Shown one piece after another: positions 1 through 13,900 of a stretch of DNA of 64,000 nt (positions are counted from its first letter, which is position 1; each line of letters begins with the position of its first letter). This DNA comes from Siderastrea radians (lineage: Eukaryota > Cnidaria > Anthozoa > Scleractinia > Rhizangiidae), in contig OZ024896.1 of assembly GCA_964017195.1 (NCBI GenBank), forward strand, positions 7,397,442 to 7,461,441. The letters run 5' to 3'. The position numbers and the translations under genes were made by a program. Under the pieces are notes generated by a model. It did not search any database and was not told the DNA's origin. It saw nothing but the letters and a program-made list of their open reading frames with translations.

Positions 1-1602
1 AAAGTCATCGTGTTAATAATTTGCCAGCTAACTTCATTACATTCCTTCTATTCTTTAAGCAGCATCAAACAATTTAAAGCGCAGCAATAGGCTCGTGAAT
101 TCGTTTCTTTGGTCACGTGCCCTTTAGCTCAAACGTGTTTATTCCATCAATCAGAAAAGGAGAAAAATAAGCTGTTAACAATCATATAGGCAGATGACAT
201 TCAAGACTTAACGTACTACCAGAAGACGCACTCCCTTAGAAAGGCTACTGCGACATTTGGCCCAAATAACAGGAATTTGCTGCATTTTTGTTTGGAAAAG
301 TTCAAGTCGCTCTTGAAGACACACCATTCCTCATCTGAAGGTGAGTTTCCTTTTACATTGATCGTAACAGACTGTGAAGTAAACACGAAACAGTTATGAA
401 AAATCCAAGTACAGAAAAAAAAGGACCTAAACAAAACTGCACTACAGTGATGTGCTGATCAATGGTGCCTCCTAATTGAAAATTCACCTTTATCCTTCCA
501 CTGGCTCAGTCGAAGTTTGACTATAAGATATTTAGTCTCAAAGGGAATGTGAAAAGCAAGCACCCCTTAAAAGGTAGTTTTAAGGCAAATCATTTCGAAA
601 ACGTCTCTAAAGAGAAGGACAATATTCGAGGAAATAGGGTAGTTTCAAAATATTCATGATTCATAAATCAAATCAAGAACAAGTAATCTCAAGTGGAGAT
701 CGACATCCCTTTAAGGTGACGCACATTTATCATTCCAGTAAAAATGGAAAGATTTGAAAACGGTGGCATCAAAACTTGTCTGAGGGGATAATCATACATC
801 ATCATTGTGAAAAGAGGCATCAGGAAAGACAAATTTTCATTATACCTAGTTATTCTTACGTTTGCTGCGTTTCAGAACAATTGTAACATTGTTTTTTTTT
901 TAATTTATCAGCGCAATACAAGTTAGCTCAGTTCAGCACGAAACAAACATACATCACTTAACTTGCAAACCCGCAGGAAGCGATACTGCTGATCGAGGCG
1001 GGTACAAGACAATAACAACAACGGCAAAAAAAAGAGAATAAAAAAATGGATACAAAATATCACTCTACAATCTAGTGTGTAGCATTATTATCGTGACAAG
1101 TTTCATTTAGTTTACACAATGGTGTAGGAGATAATTAATAGCATACCATAAAAAAAACACCGCTAACATTAAACTGCAAAGTTCGTAATTTAATCTGAGA
1201 GACTCCAACGAAGTCATTTCCAAAACTAGTTATTAGTCCAAATAACTGATATATCTCCCAGCTGAAACTAAAACTTATTTGCCTATTTGTTGTATGTTTT
1301 GAAACAACAACAGGAAAGCTTTTATTTGCACCATAGGAGGACTAAATTTAACTTGAAAGGAAAAAATTAAAATTAAAATTCCTTGAGCGGTCAGGGCCAG
1401 AATATGTTCATAGTCTTAAACAATTTATATTCTTCATATCAAGTCCCATATCACAAAATTCACGAAAATAAAAAACATTTTAATCATTGGTGCACTGTTA
1501 GGAGTGTGGTTGCAGTGTTAAAAGTGAAAACTAATTTTAATACATGGTGTTTACTTTATTTCGCAGCGATTCTTTCGATATCCAGCACGAAATTCTAACT
1601 AC
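1..1602. other. No recognised gene; upstream of copy 1
   Basis: AT-rich sequence. No protein domain was seen on either strand, and the short ORFs at 216-434 and 1383-1598 show no family features. It should contain the promoter of the copy 1 gene, but I see no clear TATA or initiator assignment. Confidence 0.45.
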
Positions 1603-3147
1603 ATGGAAATTAGCATCTGGTTTCTTGCATTATACCTTCCGTTGGGACAATCTCCCGCCTCTGCTGAAAGAATCTGTCAAAATTTCAACTTTCTTATAGA
1701 CAAGAACATTGTTCCCAACCACGCCCTTGAAGGTCACGTGTTTAAAAACTCGACAGTGGGTAAAGTCACCCATTGTCACATGATGTGCAGAGATGATTGT
1801 CGCTGTATCTCTATGAACTACATGCACAACAAACAGCGAGAAAACTGTCAATTGAACGAGGTAAATAAAGAGATGAAACCAGCAGCACTGAAATACAAAC
1901 CTGGAGCAAGTTATTATGATTTAGTGCGAGAGTACAAAGTTGAGGTGAGTGCTGGCATTTTTTTTCTGGATTAAACTTGGATCAGCGGCAGACTAACCGT
2001 TAAGTTTGTTTTCAAATAAAATTCCTTCCTCGTGATAGTCTCCACAATCTTCGTCAATCAATAAAAAATAATTAAAGAGGAAAGAGAGAACAATATTTTG
2101 GTGTCTTGCAACAAATATAGAATCCCACCTGCGAACTAACGTAATTCGTTTAAAAGAAATGAAAGTCTCCCCTTACTAAAGGAAGAATGTTTCAGTCGTA
2201 TTATAAGTCCACCCTACCCCCCCCCCGTCCAAATTCATGCCATTCCAAAATTTTAGCTCATTTTAAAATACATCCGACGTCAAAATCTAAAAGAAAACTA
2301 CGGGCAGGTAATATAATATGATAGTAACCGACCAGAAATAACATTGATCTACAAAATATTTTTTGTCTATAAATACCAGGGACGAAGCTTTGTTCAAGGG
2401 CAAGATCAATGTGTCAACAGGTGCCAACAGGGAGGGACCTGTGAGGAGATATGTGACCCCACCACTGTGAGGTTCAACTGTACTTGCCCTGCTGATTACA
2501 CTGGTCAGCGATGCGACAAAATAAAACATCCTCGGAGCTGCAAGGATCTGGCAACAAATGGCGCCAAAATATCTGGAATGCACTTCCTGTACGATTCGCA
2601 AAACAACCTTTTTCCAGTCTACTGCGACTTTGATTCCGAAGTTGGTTATGTTTGGACGCTAATACAATCTTTCGCGCTCGTCAACAACAACCAATTTACG
2701 ACTTATAGGTTTGGTGATAACCTTCCTGTCAATGAAGATGATGGAGTCATAAACTGGAATGCTTATCGATTGTCTCCGTCCCGGATGCAGTCAATTGTGG
2801 ACGCGTCAACTCACTTAAGAGCAACTTGCAACTTCCCGGTTGATGGTCTCGTGCACAGCGACTACGCACGCGCAAAATTGGAAGGTCATGATCTGTTTGG
2901 TCAGTGGTCAGCCAAATGCCGCGCATATGAGTATGTTAACATACAGGGAATTAAGTGCCAGGAATGCTCTGTGGGAACGTGGCAATTATATGCGTGGCAC
3001 ATCAACAGCTATGAGAGTTCTTCAAGAGGCTGTCAGTTTGATGGCACAAATGGAGCTGCATCCCATGAACAGAACTTTGGTAGGTACGATTACACAAACC
3101 CTGCATTTTGGTGCACAGCCAGTCAAGACTCATCTACTCAACACTGA
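1603..3147 (+). CDS. Secreted PAN/Apple-EGF-fibrinogen-like protein, copy 1
   Basis: Two exons, 1603-1944 and 2380-3147, join in phase through GTGAGT and CCAG sites. The protein starts with a hydrophobic signal peptide (about residues 1-21, ending near PASA). A cysteine-rich PAN/Apple-like module follows (about 25-105; CHMMCRDDC and a later NC-L-N). Next is an EGF-like module ending in NCTCPADYTGQRC, then a domain opening with SCKDL and VYCDFDSE, as in fibrinogen-related C-terminal domains. Similar architectures are common among secreted and skeletal-matrix-associated cnidarian proteins, so an extracellular adhesion or recognition role is an inference. Compared with copy 2, six residues including two cysteines are missing from the start of the EGF module, and the frame stops at TGA 3145-3147 where copy 2 has tryptophan and seven codons more. 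The gene may be slightly truncated. ATG 1603 was chosen because the signal peptide follows directly. Confidence 0.72.
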
Positions 3148-3518
3148 ATTGGAAGCAAGTTCTCCGGTTAGGGCTCTGCTCTACATGCTAAAAAAAAGTT
3201 TCTGTTATCTCTAACTTGAACGTTCTTAAAGATTACGTAAAGAACATTTTAACATAACAACGAAGATATTATTGGGTAAAACATTGTAATATTTACACAA
3301 AGTAAGTAACCTATCCATCTAACTAGACAATGGTGTGCGTCTGTTAAGTCACTCAGCCGAGTTGAGGTTGTCTTAGGTAAAGTGGCTGTTGAGGTCGCCA
3401 ATGTTGATGCTGATCTGAGCTGACAAGTGTTATAGACGTTTTTAGGGTATTCTTCATATAATCAGCACAGCTAGTGGCGTCAAAGTAACAATCAAATTAC
3501 TTGAGGTTGGTTAGTTAA

Positions 3519-4070
3519 CCCTATTTCGCCTGGGCTTCTTTTGAGTTTCTGAGCCTGATCTCAAAAAGTATTAACGCTCTTGTGATAAAACTTGGCACGT
3601 ATTTAGTACGTCATTAGGTCAACAGATTGGTATTATGACGTGGCAATTATGACGTGTCATGACGTCATAATGGCGTCACAAACCCGCTATTTTGAAGTTG
3701 AGGCCGCCATCTTGGATCTCGATTCTGCAGTCATACAGTTGACAATGACGACATCGAAAAATATATGAATTTGTTCTAGGAAACATATTTAATCAAAATG
3801 AGCAAAAAAGGAAAGGATTTTCTTTTTCTTACAAACTAAGGGTAGAAACTAAAAAAACGACAGAAAATAGTCAAAATACACTCCTGAGAAGACGGTTGCT
3901 ATGGAAACGTCAATCATCATAGACACGTCATTGACACAGAAAAATATTCTCTGATAAATTTTAGGAAAAGTCACCAGATTTGGTGATTATTCGGCCAGCC
4001 GTTTAAAAGTTATAGTTCGTTAAAGTTAGCGCGGGCACAATGTGCCCCCCACCCCCCATTCTAAATAGGG
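3519..4070. mobile_element. piggyBac-like MITE with TTAA duplication
   Basis: The element starts CCCTATTTCG and ends with the near-complement CTAAATAGGG. TTAA lies directly outside both ends (3515-3518 and 4071-4074). The homologous region of copy 2 has the uninterrupted site GGTTAGTTAAGTTGGGG at about 57157-57173, so the insertion and its target duplication are shown by an empty site. TTAA targets and CCC-type ends are typical of piggyBac. No transposase is encoded, so it is non-autonomous. A relative lies at 21230-21748. Confidence 0.85.
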
Positions 4071-5270
4071 TTAAGTTGGGGTCGAAGTTACAATCTTTTA
4101 TTTATTGGTGCATACGAGTAAGCACCTCCCAAACATTTAAGATGTATCATTCAATTGGAAATAAGTTAGTGAAAGTGTGTCAAGCAGAGTCCCATTTAGT
4201 CACGTGTTCGTGCGTTGAACCTAGTCACGTGGTTGTAGCGTCTGTGTGATACAAGATGCTGAGCCGAGACCTTCAACTAAGGCGGCAATGTAAAACGTCA
4301 AAAAAAGTAAAGGCGTAAATACAGCGCTTAAAGGAGCTACGTCACGGATAACCCATCTTGAAAAAATTGGCAAGTTTTTTCAAGTTTGTCATTCGTCTTA
4401 ATCTCCCTCAGTCGTAACCATCCTTGTTTAGTTTTGGTTTATTATTACTTCTTCGGTGTTTTTCTACGTTAGAAAACTATTATTTTGAGCTTTTTTTCAA
4501 TGAGAAAATAATTTTGTCAGATCGGAAAAATTAATGAAAACGCCGTGACATAGTGCCTTTAAGTTCAGTGCGTAAAGAAAGAACCTTCACCTTCATGTGT
4601 TTTCTTGCACGTTGTTCACAAAACTTTGACTCTGTTCATTTCACGTTGGAATTTTGTATCTGACAACTAAGAAGTGGACAAGAAATGCCAAAACACGTTA
4701 AGAGTACTGCTCATTACACGTTTTGCTTAGCGACGTTCACTTTGCCTTCGCCGTTGCCGCTGCTCATCAAGTTCCTGCATTTAAGAAATTATAAACCAGG
4801 TCTGGGCTCTCTCAACAAACTACCTTGTTTTTAAGAATCCCGAAACACTTTCACTCCCTGTGAGTGCTCTAACTGACAAAATCTTTAATAACATTAAGCG
4901 AAATGTGGTCTTATTAAAAATACTGGGTGGAGTTTTAATGCTGTAGTACGATTTGGTGATACTTTGGTCCAAGAATTGCTCTCCCCATACAAATTTCTTA
5001 CATTCGTGCGATTCAAAACTTTTCAACTTAAAAAAAACCCTAAGAGAATCAAACACTTTAGTATGCCATATTGTAACATGATGTTATCGTTTCCTGTGGA
5101 AAGCGAGCTCACAAATAAAACTAATTCTTGTCAAAAACGTTAAAGAGTCAGTTTTCCCATAAAAGTCTCTTACACACTTGGAACTAAAAGTTTGGCTCAG
5201 AAAACTACCGCCACAAAACCTAAATATTTTCCCTTTATCGATTACAACCTGAAAAACACTCACAGTATGA

Positions 5271-5276
5271 TTTATT
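5271..5276 (-). promoter_or_regulatory. Candidate poly(A) signal of the DUF4470/MYND gene
   Basis: AATAAA on the minus strand, about 195 bases past the MYND-gene stop codon at 5470. It is the nearest clear canonical hexamer I saw downstream. No transcript evidence is available. Confidence 0.45.
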
Positions 5277-5469
5277 CGACCATTACTCTTGTAACTAGCA
5301 AATTGATCAAGCTTTGAAAAAAATATTGACCCCTTGAAAATTCACGGAAAATGAAGCAAAAAAAAGGCTATCTGTATGAACTGCTTCTGGATCGCTGTAA
5401 CATCATTATGAATCGAGAAGGTTATTTCTTTGCTCTTGTAAAGCCGAGCAGTACTTTGTTTCTGGTTTT

Positions 5470-5816
5470 CTAAGTGTTAGTTTGACAATTGGGTTTATGA
5501 TTTTTCCAGTCTTGCGCCTGACATTCTTTACCGCAATAAAGCACTTTTTTACAACCTAAACATCTTTTCAAATCCGCTGCCTTTGAGTGACAAAAAGCAC
5601 ATTCTGGCTCCTTGAGCGGAGGTGCCCATTGAGGAGGACCAGACGCAGATGTGCGATTCAGCTCCGTAAAGAAGGAAGCCATTTGTTGTTGTAACAAGTC
5701 TGCGAAGAACTCGTGATCAGAGAAGCCATCTGAAGGAAAGTCTTGTTCAGTTGATCCAGTGTCTGGAGGAAAAACTTGGTTGGAGCGAAAGTCCTTTCTT
5801 AACCCTGTCATTGTTT
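5470..5816 (-). CDS. Last exon: MYND zinc finger and stop
   Basis: The acceptor is a long T run ending in ACAG at 5817, and the exon completes the phase-1 codon from 8331. It encodes about 115 residues and ends in TAG at 5470-5472. The C-terminal MYND module shows all eight ligands in order: CAFC, CLGC, YCGKEC and HKPNC, with standard spacing. MYND fingers bind proline-rich peptide motifs in partner proteins. The region before it is acidic and rich in F, Q and S (FFADLLQQQMASFFTEL). Confidence 0.92.
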
Positions 5817-7897
5817 CTGTAAAAAAAAAGCAGCAATAAGCTTTCAATTAAAAATCTGTTTGAAAACTTCATGATCTAAATACAGGTTTAACTGTTTAGA
5901 TCCCCAGGGGGTCACTACTTTTCAACAACGTATTGAACTGTATCAAAAGTGAGGCCATCTGTACCGAAAAAAAAAACGATTAATGTAGTAAAATAAAACA
6001 ATGTACCGTTTAGTTTAAATAGCCCTTAGGCATATTTACGTCAGACTAGCTAATTTCAACACCAAGCCTCGCTGCTTTCGAAGTGTGAACCTACGAAGTT
6101 TGTAATCAGTGACTTCCCAAAGCAGCAAAGTTGAAAAGAATACTTGGTCAAAAAAAGGTTTCCACTTGCCAAATGATTGCAAAGAATTTTGTACAAACGA
6201 GGCTTGGTAGTAAATTTTGAACTGGTGACGTAACATGCATAAGGTCCGTTTGTGGTCAAATTACACAAATTTAGCATTTAAATGTGTTGCACGACATTGA
6301 ACACTTAAGAAACGAGTAGAGGACTGGAACGAGTGTTAAAATCACAAAAATTGATTAAAATTATGTTGGTTATCTTTGGCGCCTTAGCCTTGCTTCATTT
6401 ATAACTCTGCCAAGTTCGAATCTAATCGCTTGACTAGTTTGCATAGTTGGAGGGGAGAGAAGGTTTTCAAAGATAGAGAGGTGACTTAGTGAGTTTTCAT
6501 CAAAACCTGTCAAACGTGCTAAGATTACTATTTCTGATATTCTTTTCCACTTGACATGCCATTTCTTTGTAACCGCAATACGTTTGATTCGGTGGCGACT
6601 TGATACAGCTATTTCAATTAACGTTGTCGGAAATCTTCGCGACAAGACTGCAAGGGGACATGGGTAATTTATTAATAAATTTACCAAACGTGGGCTATTG
6701 CTCACCCCTACAGAAAATAGATCACATAGACAAGTGTTTATGGTACTTTTACCCATCCTATGGCAGTGAAAGTCGTAAAATTACTGCCACATCACACAAG
6801 ATGTACAGCTACCCATACTAACTTTCGGTCTTGTCGCGTAAGCTCGAGGCTTTAAAATCCGACAACGTTAATTGAAATAGCTGTATGCTTTTAGAGGTAG
6901 AGTTAGTTTAAAGTTTGGTCTCTTTTGGACCAAGCCAACTTTCCGTAATGAAGAGATGTTCGTGTTATGGAGATGATCGAAGGAGAGGTTTCACTGTACC
7001 TGATGTAATAATAATAATAGAACAACAACAACAACAACAACAACAATAACAATAACAACAACAACAACAACAACAACAATATGGAGAGATGTTTGTGTTA
7101 TGAAGATGATCGAAGGAGAGGTTTCACTGTACCTGATGTAATACTAATAGTACAACAACAACAACAATATGGAGAGATGTTTGTGTTATGGAGATGATCG
7201 AAGGAGAGGTTTTACTGTACCTGATGTAATAATAATAGTACAACAACAACAACAACAATAACAACAACAACAACAACAACAATAACAACAACAATAACAA
7301 CAACAACAACAATATGGAGAGATGTTTGTGTTATGGAGATGATCGAAGGAGAGGTTTCACTGTACCTGATATAATAATAATAGTACAACAACAACAACAA
7401 CAACAATAACAACAACAATAACAACAACAACAACAACAATATGGAGAGATGTTTGTGTTATGGAGATGATCGAAGGAGAGTTTTCACTGTACCTGATGTA
7501 ATAATAATAATAGTACAACAACAACAATAATAACAACAACAACAACAATAACAACAACAACAATATGGAGAGATGTTCGTGTTATGGAGATGATCGAAGG
7601 AGAGGTTTCACTGTACCTGATGTAATAATAATAATAGTACAACAACAACAATAATAACAACAACAACAACAACAACAATATGGAGAGATGTTTGTGTTAT
7701 GGAGATGATCGAAGGAGAGGTTTCACTGTACCTGATATAATAATAGTACAACAACAACAACAATAATAACAACAACAACAACAACAACAATATGGAGAGA
7801 TGTTCGTGTTATGGAGATGATCGAAGGAGAGGTTTCACTGTACCTGATGTAATAATAATAGTACAACAACAACAACAACAACAACAATAACAACAAC

Positions 7898-7928
<31 letters not shown>

Positions 7929-10900
7929 GTAATAATAATAATAAATTGCTATAGCGCCTTATCCAAAAGCTCTAAGGTGCTTCACATATAGAGTGTCAGT
8001 TGAACCTCTCAATGAGCAGTAAAAATGTTGACATATATATTTCAAAGGCAAGTTTCTGTGACTTACACCTCTTCGAGCAAAATATCCTAGCATGTATATG
8101 TATATATATATGTATAATGGCAAAAATTTACCAGTTACCTTGAAAACTAGAAAACATAATTACTGAATTGAATTTTTTACACCACTGTCAGCTAGAACAT
8201 TGGAAAATCTTTTTGTCTTATTAAAGAGGCTAAGAATCGAACACCTTATGACATAAGCGTAACTGAAAACAACAAGATGAAAAGCCAGGATAAAAGAGAG
8301 AAGTTACCGAGGCCAGAAACTGTGACTTACCAAAGAAGTCAAGATTTTTTTCTCTTGGAAACAACAGGGACAAAAAGGAATTCTTCCATGCGTCAGATTC
8401 ACTTGACTGAGCAGCTCTTGCTGCATTCGTGTAAAGCAATTTACGTAACAACCTTATCTCCTGTTAAAAGAAAAGCACAAAATTGTTTGCAATTCTTAAA
8501 AATATATATTAAAAAGGGCGATGTCGGTTATTTTCAGTAACGTTGACACTTTTAAAAGCCAAAAGCTGATTAATTAAAAAAACTAAAAAATGGTACAGTT
8601 TTGTTCAGAGACACTATGCTGGTGCACTGAAACTTCAGGAGTGTCTTTGATCACAGATGGCCAACTTGAAAACGTTGAGAAAATTCTTTACGTTCGGTTG
8701 TGCCTTGCGAAAATCGTTAGCAACTTATCATGGTTCACAATCCTTGCAAACATTCACTTAATATCTTTCTCTTGGCGTTCTAGGAACATTTTGTGTGTGA
8801 GCGAAGGCGTTAATAATTACAATTTTCGAACAGATTTTGAAAAATAGCCATCAAAATTCGCTTTACGAGATAACGCATGAGGTCGCCTTGAATGCTTTTA
8901 TCGCGTTTGCTAAACTATTTTTATGGCCAAGTCAAGTCAGTTAAAGCGTTTATACTTCTATCTTTACTCATTTAATTGGGCATTCAATAAGCCCTTTAAT
9001 CAGTTTATAAGTCAATTGCTCGTTCGATCGATTAGTCAGTCAGTCATTTAGTCAGTCAGGCAGGCAGTCAGTCAGTCAGTCAGTCGGTCGGTCGGTCAGT
9101 CAGGCAGGCAGTCAGTCAACCACTCAGCAATGTTTCTTAAGAAAACAGACGTGCATGGTTTATTCTAGTCAACTGAACCAGTCAGACGTTTTATTGGTCA
9201 GTAGGTCAGTGAACAGTTTCGTTTTGTAGCTCAATTAGACAATTAGTCAATCATACGCTCAGCCAGTCAACCGTTTCGTGAGGCAGTCTGTCAATCTGTC
9301 AATCTGTCATTCATTCATTCATTCATTCGGTCAGTCAGTCAGCCAGTCAGTCAGCCAGTCAGTCAGTCAGTCAGTCAGTCAGTCAGTCAGTCAGTCATCA
9401 GTCAGTAAGGTAGTCAGTCACTCAGGCAGTCAGCCAATTTGATCAATCAATCAGCTAATCAAACAGTCAGTGAATCATTCAATCAAACAATCATTCAATC
9501 AACCAATCAATCAATCTACTGATCAATCAATCAGTCAAACAAATTCTGCATGTGCAGTGACTATCCGAAGAAAAGAACGCATCGAATAACTAAATGCTCA
9601 ACAAAATAGGATATCACAACTCACTTGTTCATTAGCAACGATTAATTGCACTGCATGAAGCCAGGTTACGGGGAAAAAGCATTTCATTGTTTGTGCAGCT
9701 GTTGCATCATCGCGAAGCTTGTCAGCAAACCGTTGACAATCGTAGAATAGAACTTTAGCAACAGGTACGCTTTTCCATTTGTACATTTCTTGAACTTTAA
9801 TAACAAAGCCCTTCTTCTTCAGCCAGTCAGTCAGCCAGTCAGTCAGTCAGTCAGTCAGTCAGTCAGTCAGTCAGTCATCAGTCAGTAAGGTAGTCAGTCA
9901 CTCAGGCAGTCAGCCAATTTGATCAATCAATCAGCTAATCAAACAGTCAGTGAATCATTCAATCAAACAATCATTCAATCAACCAATCAATCAATCAATC
10001 TACTGATCAATCAATCAGTCAAACAAATTCTGCATGTGCATTGACTATCCGAAGAAAAGAACGCATCTAATAACTAAATGCTCAACAAAATAGGATATCA
10101 CAACTCACTTGTTCATTAGCAACGATTAATTGCACTGCATGAAGCCAGGTTACGGAGAAAAAGCATTTCATTGTTTGTGCAGCTGTTGCATCATCGCGAA
10201 GCTTGTCAGCAAACCGTTGACAATCGTAGAATAGAACTTTAGCAACAGGTACGCTTTTCCATTTGTACATTTCTTGAACTTTAATAACAAAGCCCTTCTT
10301 CTTTGCCATAGCGTCTGGTGTTAGATACGGCTCTTCCATGGCTCCACGTTCATCAACACAATATATCTGGCACACCTTTTAATGAAAATAAAAATGAATC
10401 TCTTGAAGACGAATTGAAAACACTGATCCTGCTCAAAGGTTACGTTAGTAATTTTACAACCCGTTACAATCGACCTCAGCGGCGGCACTAGATAAAATCG
10501 GGTAAAAACCCTGTCCACGGAATATATTAGAACAGATTATCCCGTGATTGACCTTACGAGGCATTCCGTCTTAAAAAGGGCTGAGAAAAAACAAAGTCAG
10601 CGTTTGAGCGACCCAGCAATACCACCTTATCTTCTGTCAAGAAACCTCCCATTCCCCCCCCGCCCCCCCCCCCCAAAAAAAAAACAAAACAAAAATTCCT
10701 GGACTATAATTAACAAAAGACATGCTCGTTATACCTTTAAGAGTTACAAGGTGATTTTTGGTATCACTCAGAGAGGTCTTTTTAGGAAGGTAACAAAGTG
10801 TTATAGCCTTTCTTCAAGGGTTGGGGTGTAAGGTATTGAATATTATCTCAATTATCTTGGCTTGGTAATATCTGCATCGCGAGGCGGAATAAATAACAAG

Positions 10901-13900
10901 ATATTTAAAAACTACTTCGCAAAATTGAGTCTGACAAGAGCTCAATGCGAACGAGGCGTTGAGCTAATGAAAACTAGTTTTTAATTAAATTTATGGAATA
11001 ATTGTTTTATTATACCGACAAGCCCTACGTAATGAGAATTTTTTGTTGTGTCCTAAACAAAAGAAGCATGTTTTGCGTCCTTTTCCCCCACGACTCCTCT
11101 ACTTACGGGTCATGAACTGACAATCTGTTAGCAGGGAGTCAATCAGAGTGCTCGCTGTTTATATAGTAAACACTTTTAACGAATCACCGTAGCTCTAGTT
11201 ATACCTTTGGCTCTCTTACGTGCTCGCGTAAAATCATGGAAATGGTTTCTCTGAGGTCAAAAAATGGCGAACCACCTTTTTTTGCAATCTTGCACTCATG
11301 ATCGCCCTTGGTACGAAACATTTTACCGCAATCCCTGAAATGGAAATCCAAAATAACATTATTCAAGAAATTAAGGACGTTCGCGCTAATTGTTTATGCG
11401 CATCCTTACTGCGCACGCAATTCACGTCGCAATGTCACGCTACGTCATGCATCGTGAGCGCGCGCTGAGGAAGAATATTATCAAGATTCTCAGGTTCTTC
11501 ACGATTCTCAGGTTTTTGAGACGTCAATATATCTACTCATTTTTCAACTGCATTCAGTACAGTACAAATAACACCCAAAACGAGTACAAATATCCCACGG
11601 TATTTGTACTCCAGAAGACCGGTTTGACAGGTTTTCTACAAATGCCACGTCAGGCATTAGGCTTACAAGGTGAACGATGAAAAAATGGCCGAAACGCTCG
11701 ATCGTTCTCCCCGGAGAAAACAATGAATGCTTACTAATTTTTGAGGTTTTTAACGAAAACGAGATCCTAGAGACAAGCAATGACCTAGAAGACAGTGAAA
11801 TTTCTTTACTTCTTGAAGAAAATCGAAACGTATTAAAATACAACAGAAAAGACAATAACTGACCTCAAGTCCGTTAAAGAAACAAGGGCCATTGAAGAAA
11901 TTCCCTCCGAGGAACTTAACAATCTTTTATGTCATTTGTTTGTCAAAGTCAGGAAACGGAACCCATCTTTTCTCAGGAGCTGTCTTCAACAAATGCACAA
12001 TTGTTGTCGGTTAGAAATCTCCACCGCTATCTCTTCCAAAACGACGCGTGGTTAGTGATTCGGACGAAGATGACTGAGCTTGAAGTGCTGTTTAACTTTG
12101 TTTGACTTGACTTTCGAGTTCTGTTTGTTCTGTCGAGTTCTTTCTTTTCGCAGTTTTACTCGGTGACCAAGAACGTTGTTTTTCATCTAACTGTAAACCC
12201 GAAAATAATTCAGTTTTGCCTTATTCCATCTTTGTTTTCCTTGCAAGTTTGAAATAAAATCACGACGCTTCGCTCGATTGACAGGTTTGACAAGTTTTCG
12301 TTTTTGACCAATCAACAACAACCTCACGTCAAGCGCACGAAACCTGACCCCGCTGGCGCGCTCACTCGCTGCTCAGAAGTCACGTTAGTTTGTCACGCAA
12401 CTCAGACAGTCTATAAACCACTTTTCCATTTTGGAGCTAAGTTGAATAATAATACGGCCCGACTCGTAAAAATATCCCACTATAGTACACACTAAACCGT
12501 CTAATAAGATATATGTATTGACGTCTCAAAAGCGAACCAGTGATTGGTTGAAAATCTGGCGCTGTTTTTGTTGGGCTCCTTCCATTCAAAACAGAAATTC
12601 AAAGCTTCTCGTCAAAATGCGGCCAAAAGTATAAATTACTTGGCCGTTTGAAAGATAAAGGAAAGCGTTATTCAACTTTAAAGTCCAGGTTATAGGTAAG
12701 ACGAGGTTTAAAACGTGTTTTCATTTGTCTTTAACAGTGTGTTGTTGTCGAGGTGTTGCTGTGCGCGCGCTAATCACGCAATCATGTTTTTGAAAAGTTT
12801 TGAACGAAAAGTTTGTCGAGTTTGCGTTATTTTACCTATTTTGTCGACTTCTGGAACCCGAAAACTACATAAAGATGCTACTTTAAAGGCCCACCTTCAC
12901 CCAAACGGCCTTGCGACTGTTTGTTATTGTTTTCAAATGGTTCTATTGTTTTTCTCGCGATCTGATTGGTTGCCAGAATATTCCTGCGAGCGAGAAAATT
13001 GTCACGTAAATTCAAAACAAATCGCAGGAGCCATGTCACATCGATTTACTTTGCGAAGTTGCCCCAATCTACGGCCTCAAATTACAAATCTTAAGGCTTT
13101 TATGAAAGGCATTTGCTCCCCCAAAATGTTGGAATTATCTGATGTTCGCCATGTGAAAGTTTCAATGACATAGAAAGCTAGAAGTCAGTTTATGTTCGCA
13201 TTTCTAAGCAGGCGATCTCGGCAGAAGACTCAAACAGTTACTTGGACATTCGATTGTTTTAGTCTGCAAATTGCATTCTCATTGTCTTGTAAGGTAACAG
13301 TGATTTTAAAGGCCCCTCCTAGTCATTATAGAGGTTGGTCTGAAGGGAAATAAGCAGCGTATACGACTAAATAGCACCTCACTGATTATCGCTCGCAAAA
13401 TAGCACTTGTCCGGTGACTCCCGAATTACAAATTTAACCTTTGAAAGCCAGCCGTACGTGTGTACTAATCGATCAAATCTCCCTGAACCTATGGTTAACT
13501 GAGAAAATAATTATTTTAATTCAATCGTACGACGATAGATACAGAGGAAGAAAAGAAAACAGTCCTGCAAAACCATTCATTTATTACACACTCGCGAGCC
13601 GCTCTGTTTACATCGCGCGAATAAAATCAAATCAAACGAATCAAACTTACTTGCCAAGGTCCCGCATCCAATACAATCAGGAATTTAAACGACATCACTA
13701 CAAGAGATTCATAAAATATTTGTTTCTTTGCTTCATAACACAGACACAAGCTCCTCTGAGACGAATACTGACAATATTTTCCTTCGGCATAACCGTGCAG
13801 TATCTTCAACTACGAGGTATCATTTGGCAGGAAACATATTGGACGAAGTAAGAGCGAAAAAAATACGTTTGGCCGGCTCAGTCACAAAATAATTCCAGGA

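Noticed and set aside
7124..7790. Several minus-strand poly-leucine/valine ORFs
   Set aside because: They are readings of (CAA)n/(TAA)n minisatellite DNA, repeated with the unit.
13441..13851. 136-codon plus-strand ORF
   Set aside because: Inside a TIR element. The composition is random, and no family or splice context was seen.
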